DNA of 64,000 nucleotides from Limnobaculum parvum (GTDB lineage Bacteria; Pseudomonadota; Gammaproteobacteria; Enterobacterales; Enterobacteriaceae): contig NZ_CP029185.2 of the NCBI RefSeq assembly GCF_003096015.2, positions 233,501-297,500 of the forward strand. The letters are read 5' to 3'. Below are positions 61,752-64,000 of the stretch, one piece after another. The notes under the pieces were generated by a model. It had not been told where the DNA came from, did no database searches, and saw only the letters and a list, made by a program, of their open reading frames with translations. The position numbers were made by a program, and so were the translations under genes. Within the stretch, counting starts at the first letter, position 1; each line of letters opens with the position of its first letter.

Positions 61752-63611
61752 ATGCTTAACATTATGTCTACAAAAAATAGAGTATTAGTCGTAGCACTTT
61801 CCGCTACGGCCTTTTCCGTATGGGCTCAGGAAGAGAGCGAAAAGATAGTCGTTACTGCCAATCGGTTTCCTCAACCAGTTTCTACGGTGTTGGCACCAAT
61901 GGATGTGGTCGATCATGACCAGATTGATCTTTGGCAAGCGAAAAGTTTAACCGACGTTTTGCGTCGGTTACCGGGCGTTGATATCTCCCAAAGCGGTGGT
62001 CGTGGTCAGCTATCAACGCTTTATGTGCGGGGAACGGAATCACGCCATGTGTTGGTGTTGGTGGACGGTATTCGTGTACCGGTATCTAGCATTATGGGAA
62101 CTGTTGATTTCAATCAGATTCCCATTTCTCTGGTACAGCGAGTGGAATATATTCGTGGCCCACGTTCAGCCGTTTATGGTTCAGAAGCCATTGGTGGCGT
62201 TATTAATATTATTACCAACGCTGAAAAAGATAGTGCGAAGCTGGAAGCTGGTTTGGGTTCAAATCACTATCAACTTTATGACGCCAGCGTTCGCCAGACC
62301 GTTGGTGATAAAACGACACTGACGGCAGCCGGTGCTTTTGAGGACAGCCGGGGTTTCAATATACAGCCAAAGTCTTCTTATCCACCGGACAGCGATAAAG
62401 ATGGATTCCGCAGCAAGTCGATTTGGGCTGGAATTGAACATCAGTTCTCATCTCAGTTTTCTGGCTTCTTACGCGGTTATGGCTATGGCAATAATTCAGA
62501 GTACGACGGAAGCTATAATGACGAACGCCAATTATATAGCCGTAACTATGATGTGGGGCTGCGTTTCCTTGAGGGAAATTACTCTTCTCAACTGATAGCC
62601 AGCTACCAAATGTATAAAGATTACAATTACGATAGCGCTAAAGGTCTGTATAACGACGGTACCTCGTTGGATGATGTGACTCAACGCAATATGCAATGGG
62701 GAAATACTTATAAGTTGGATCGTGGTGTAGTGAGTGCGGGCGTTGACTGGCGTCAGGAGAAGTTGGAGTCTTCTGATAATTATACCTCCAATAATTATCA
62801 GCGAGATAACACCGGTTTATACATGACGGGGCAAAAATCGCTGGGTGATTTTACTCTGGAAGGGGCGTTCAGAACTGATAAAAATCAGCAGTTTGGTTGG
62901 CATGAAACCTGGCAAACAGCGGCGGCATGGGAGTTTATTCCCGACTATCGCTTCACTATTTCTTATGGTACGGGATTTCTGGCACCCACGCTGGGACAAC
63001 TCTATGGTTCGCAGCGCTTTTATATATCCTCTAACGACGATCTGAAACCGGAAGAGTCTCGCCAATGGGAAGCCGGATTAGAAGGCGATACCGGCCCATT
63101 AAACTGGCGTCTGGCGGCATATCGCAACAAGATAACCAATCTGATTGGCTATGAGTCCGATCCTGTGACTTGGGAAGGGCGTTACTACAATATCGAATCT
63201 GCTACCATTAAAGGAATTGAGTGGACGGGAACCTTTGATACCGGCCCGTTGGAGCATCGTATTACGTTGGAATATCTGGATCCGCGTCGGGATAAAGACA
63301 ACGAAGTTTTAGCGCGTCGTTCTAAGCATAAGGCAAAATATCAGATTGATTGGAATATGCTTGGTTTAGATATGGATGTATCATATCAATATTATGGCAA
63401 ACGCTATGACAACAACACCTCTGAGTATGCGAATGAGCAAAAACGCTTATCCAGCTATAGTACGGTTGATGTGTCAGCGGCTTACCCTGTGACAGAACAA
63501 CTAACCGTTCGTGGCAGAGTAGCTAACTTGTTTAATAAAGAGTATGAAACAGTCAGCAATTATGAAACCGCAGGACGGGAATATTACCTCACTGCAACGT
63601 ATACCTTCTAA
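61752..63611 (+). CDS. btuB: Vitamin B12 outer-membrane transporter BtuB
   Basis: A 619-residue TonB-dependent receptor. A signal peptide (cleavage about after SVWA), a TonB box EKIVVTA, a plug domain (about 40-150, LTDVLRRLPGVDISQ and VEYIRGPRSAVYGSEAIGGV) and a 22-strand barrel ending TATYTF are present. It imports cobalamin with energy from TonB-ExbBD. The start is either ATG 61752 or ATG 61764 (MSTKNRVLVVALS); neither has a strong ribosome site, and the longer one is given. Expression is under the riboswitch just upstream. The trmA-btuB-murI order is conserved. Confidence 0.96.
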   Translation: MLNIMSTKNRVLVVALSATAFSVWAQEESEKIVVTANRFPQPVSTVLAPMDVVDHDQIDLWQAKSLTDVLRRLPGVDISQSGGRGQLSTLYVRGTESRHVLVLVDGIRVPVSSIMGTVDFNQIPISLVQRVEYIRGPRSAVYGSEAIGGVINIITNAEKDSAKLEAGLGSNHYQLYDASVRQTVGDKTTLTAAGAFEDSRGFNIQPKSSYPPDSDKDGFRSKSIWAGIEHQFSSQFSGFLRGYGYGNNSEYDGSYNDERQLYSRNYDVGLRFLEGNYSSQLIASYQMYKDYNYDSAKGLYNDGTSLDDVTQRNMQWGNTYKLDRGVVSAGVDWRQEKLESSDNYTSNNYQRDNTGLYMTGQKSLGDFTLEGAFRTDKNQQFGWHETWQTAAAWEFIPDYRFTISYGTGFLAPTLGQLYGSQRFYISSNDDLKPEESRQWEAGLEGDTGPLNWRLAAYRNKITNLIGYESDPVTWEGRYYNIESATIKGIEWTGTFDTGPLEHRITLEYLDPRRDKDNEVLARRSKHKAKYQIDWNMLGLDMDVSYQYYGKRYDNNTSEYANEQKRLSSYSTVDVSAAYPVTEQLTVRGRVANLFNKEYETVSNYETAGREYYLTATYTF

Positions 63612-63634
63612 CAACAATATAAGGAGAGATCGCA

Positions 63635-64000
63635 ATGCCAACAGCACTGGTTTTTGATTCAGGCGTGGGCGGGCTCTCCGTATTTCAGGAAATCCGGCAG
63701 ATGATGCCGGATTTATCCGTTATTTATGCTTTTGATAATGCTGGTTTTCCCTATGGCGAAAAGCCTGAACAGCTGATTGCTGAACGGGTTGTCAAAATGG
63801 TCGGGGCTCTTTGTCAGCGTCATCATATTGATATTATTGTCATTGCCTGTAATACGGCCAGCGTAGTCTCTCTTCCTGCATTGCGTGAAAACTTTGATAT
63901 TCCCGTTGTCGGCGTGGTTCCCGCGGTAAAACCCGCAGCTGGCCTGACGCGCAATGGTATCGTAGGATTATTGGCGACCAAGGTAACGGTTAATCGCCCT
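63635..64000 (+). CDS. murI: Glutamate racemase, cut by window end
   Basis: The first 122 codons of MurI, which converts L- to D-glutamate for peptidoglycan. The ATG at 63635 follows AAGGAGAG and begins MPTALVFDSGVGGLSVFQEI, containing the DSGVGG active-site loop. PYGEKPEQL and the first catalytic cysteine in VIACNTASVVSLPAL are also present. It starts 23 bases after btuB, the same order as in E. coli. The second half, with the second catalytic cysteine, is outside the window. There is no long N-terminal extension of the E. coli kind before the shared core. Confidence 0.95.
   Translation, partial: MPTALVFDSGVGGLSVFQEIRQMMPDLSVIYAFDNAGFPYGEKPEQLIAERVVKMVGALCQRHHIDIIVIACNTASVVSLPALRENFDIPVVGVVPAVKPAAGLTRNGIVGLLATKVTVNRP

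Noticed and set aside
1..64000. tRNA, rRNA or prophage genes
   Set aside because: Reading both strands I saw no cloverleaf with a CCA end, no rRNA-like blocks and no phage structural genes; without a search program a small RNA could be missed.

Overview
The window is chromosomal DNA of a gammaproteobacterium of the order Enterobacterales. Most of the order around the E. coli 88-90 min region is kept: glpXKF, zapB, rraA, menA, hslUV, ftsN, cytR, priA, rpmE, metJ, metBL, metF, ppc, argE, argCBGH, then oxyR, fabR, yijD, trmA, btuB, murI. It is not E. coli. An argG of the 405-residue type sits inside the arg cluster, a peroxiredoxin-glutaredoxin fusion and a disulfide-reductase flavoprotein sit beside oxyR, and yicC/rph/pyrE lie next to glpX. 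A deep branch such as Budviciaceae, or a Yersinia relative, is plausible, but that is inference.

Region by region. (1) 1-5000 is accessory: a cut-off unknown gene, a BON-domain exported protein with a YtjA-like peptide (the osmY-ytjA pair of E. coli), a small ORF, two unrecognised genes, a phd-doc toxin-antitoxin pair and a decayed IS3-family element. (2) 5043-16438 holds yicC and rph-pyrE, separated by a 2652-residue autotransporter gene. (3) 16512-30575 is core: glpX/glpK/glpF, zapB, rraA, menA, hslVU behind a sigma-32-like promoter, ftsN with a tandem-repeat linker, cytR, priA, rpmE and metJ. (4) 30738-44809 is amino-acid biosynthesis: metBL and metF behind MetJ operator arrays, ppc, argE divergent from argCBGH. 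argC as read carries a one-base frameshift. (5) 44890-55266 is an inserted block of surface genes: an Ail/OmpX-like protein, a small autotransporter, a DUF4056-type lipoprotein, and a two-partner secretion pair whose exoprotein gene is frameshifted and ends early. (6) 55620-64000 is a redox and cofactor block: flavoprotein disulfide reductase, peroxiredoxin-glutaredoxin, a good OxyR operator, oxyR, fabR, yijD, trmA, a cobalamin riboswitch, btuB and the start of murI.

How the genes work together: glpF/glpK/glpX take up and phosphorylate glycerol and feed gluconeogenesis. metJ controls metBL and metF through arrays of 8-bp boxes. argE and argCBGH form the divergent arginine regulon. The reductase, peroxiredoxin and oxyR look like one peroxide-response unit. 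The most notable observations are a duplicated extended signal peptide region in the giant autotransporter, a C-terminal CxxC tail on the flavoprotein, a dispersed palindromic element in two copies, an intrinsic-terminator-like hairpin after the cobalamin riboswitch, and two single-base frameshifts next to short homopolymer runs.
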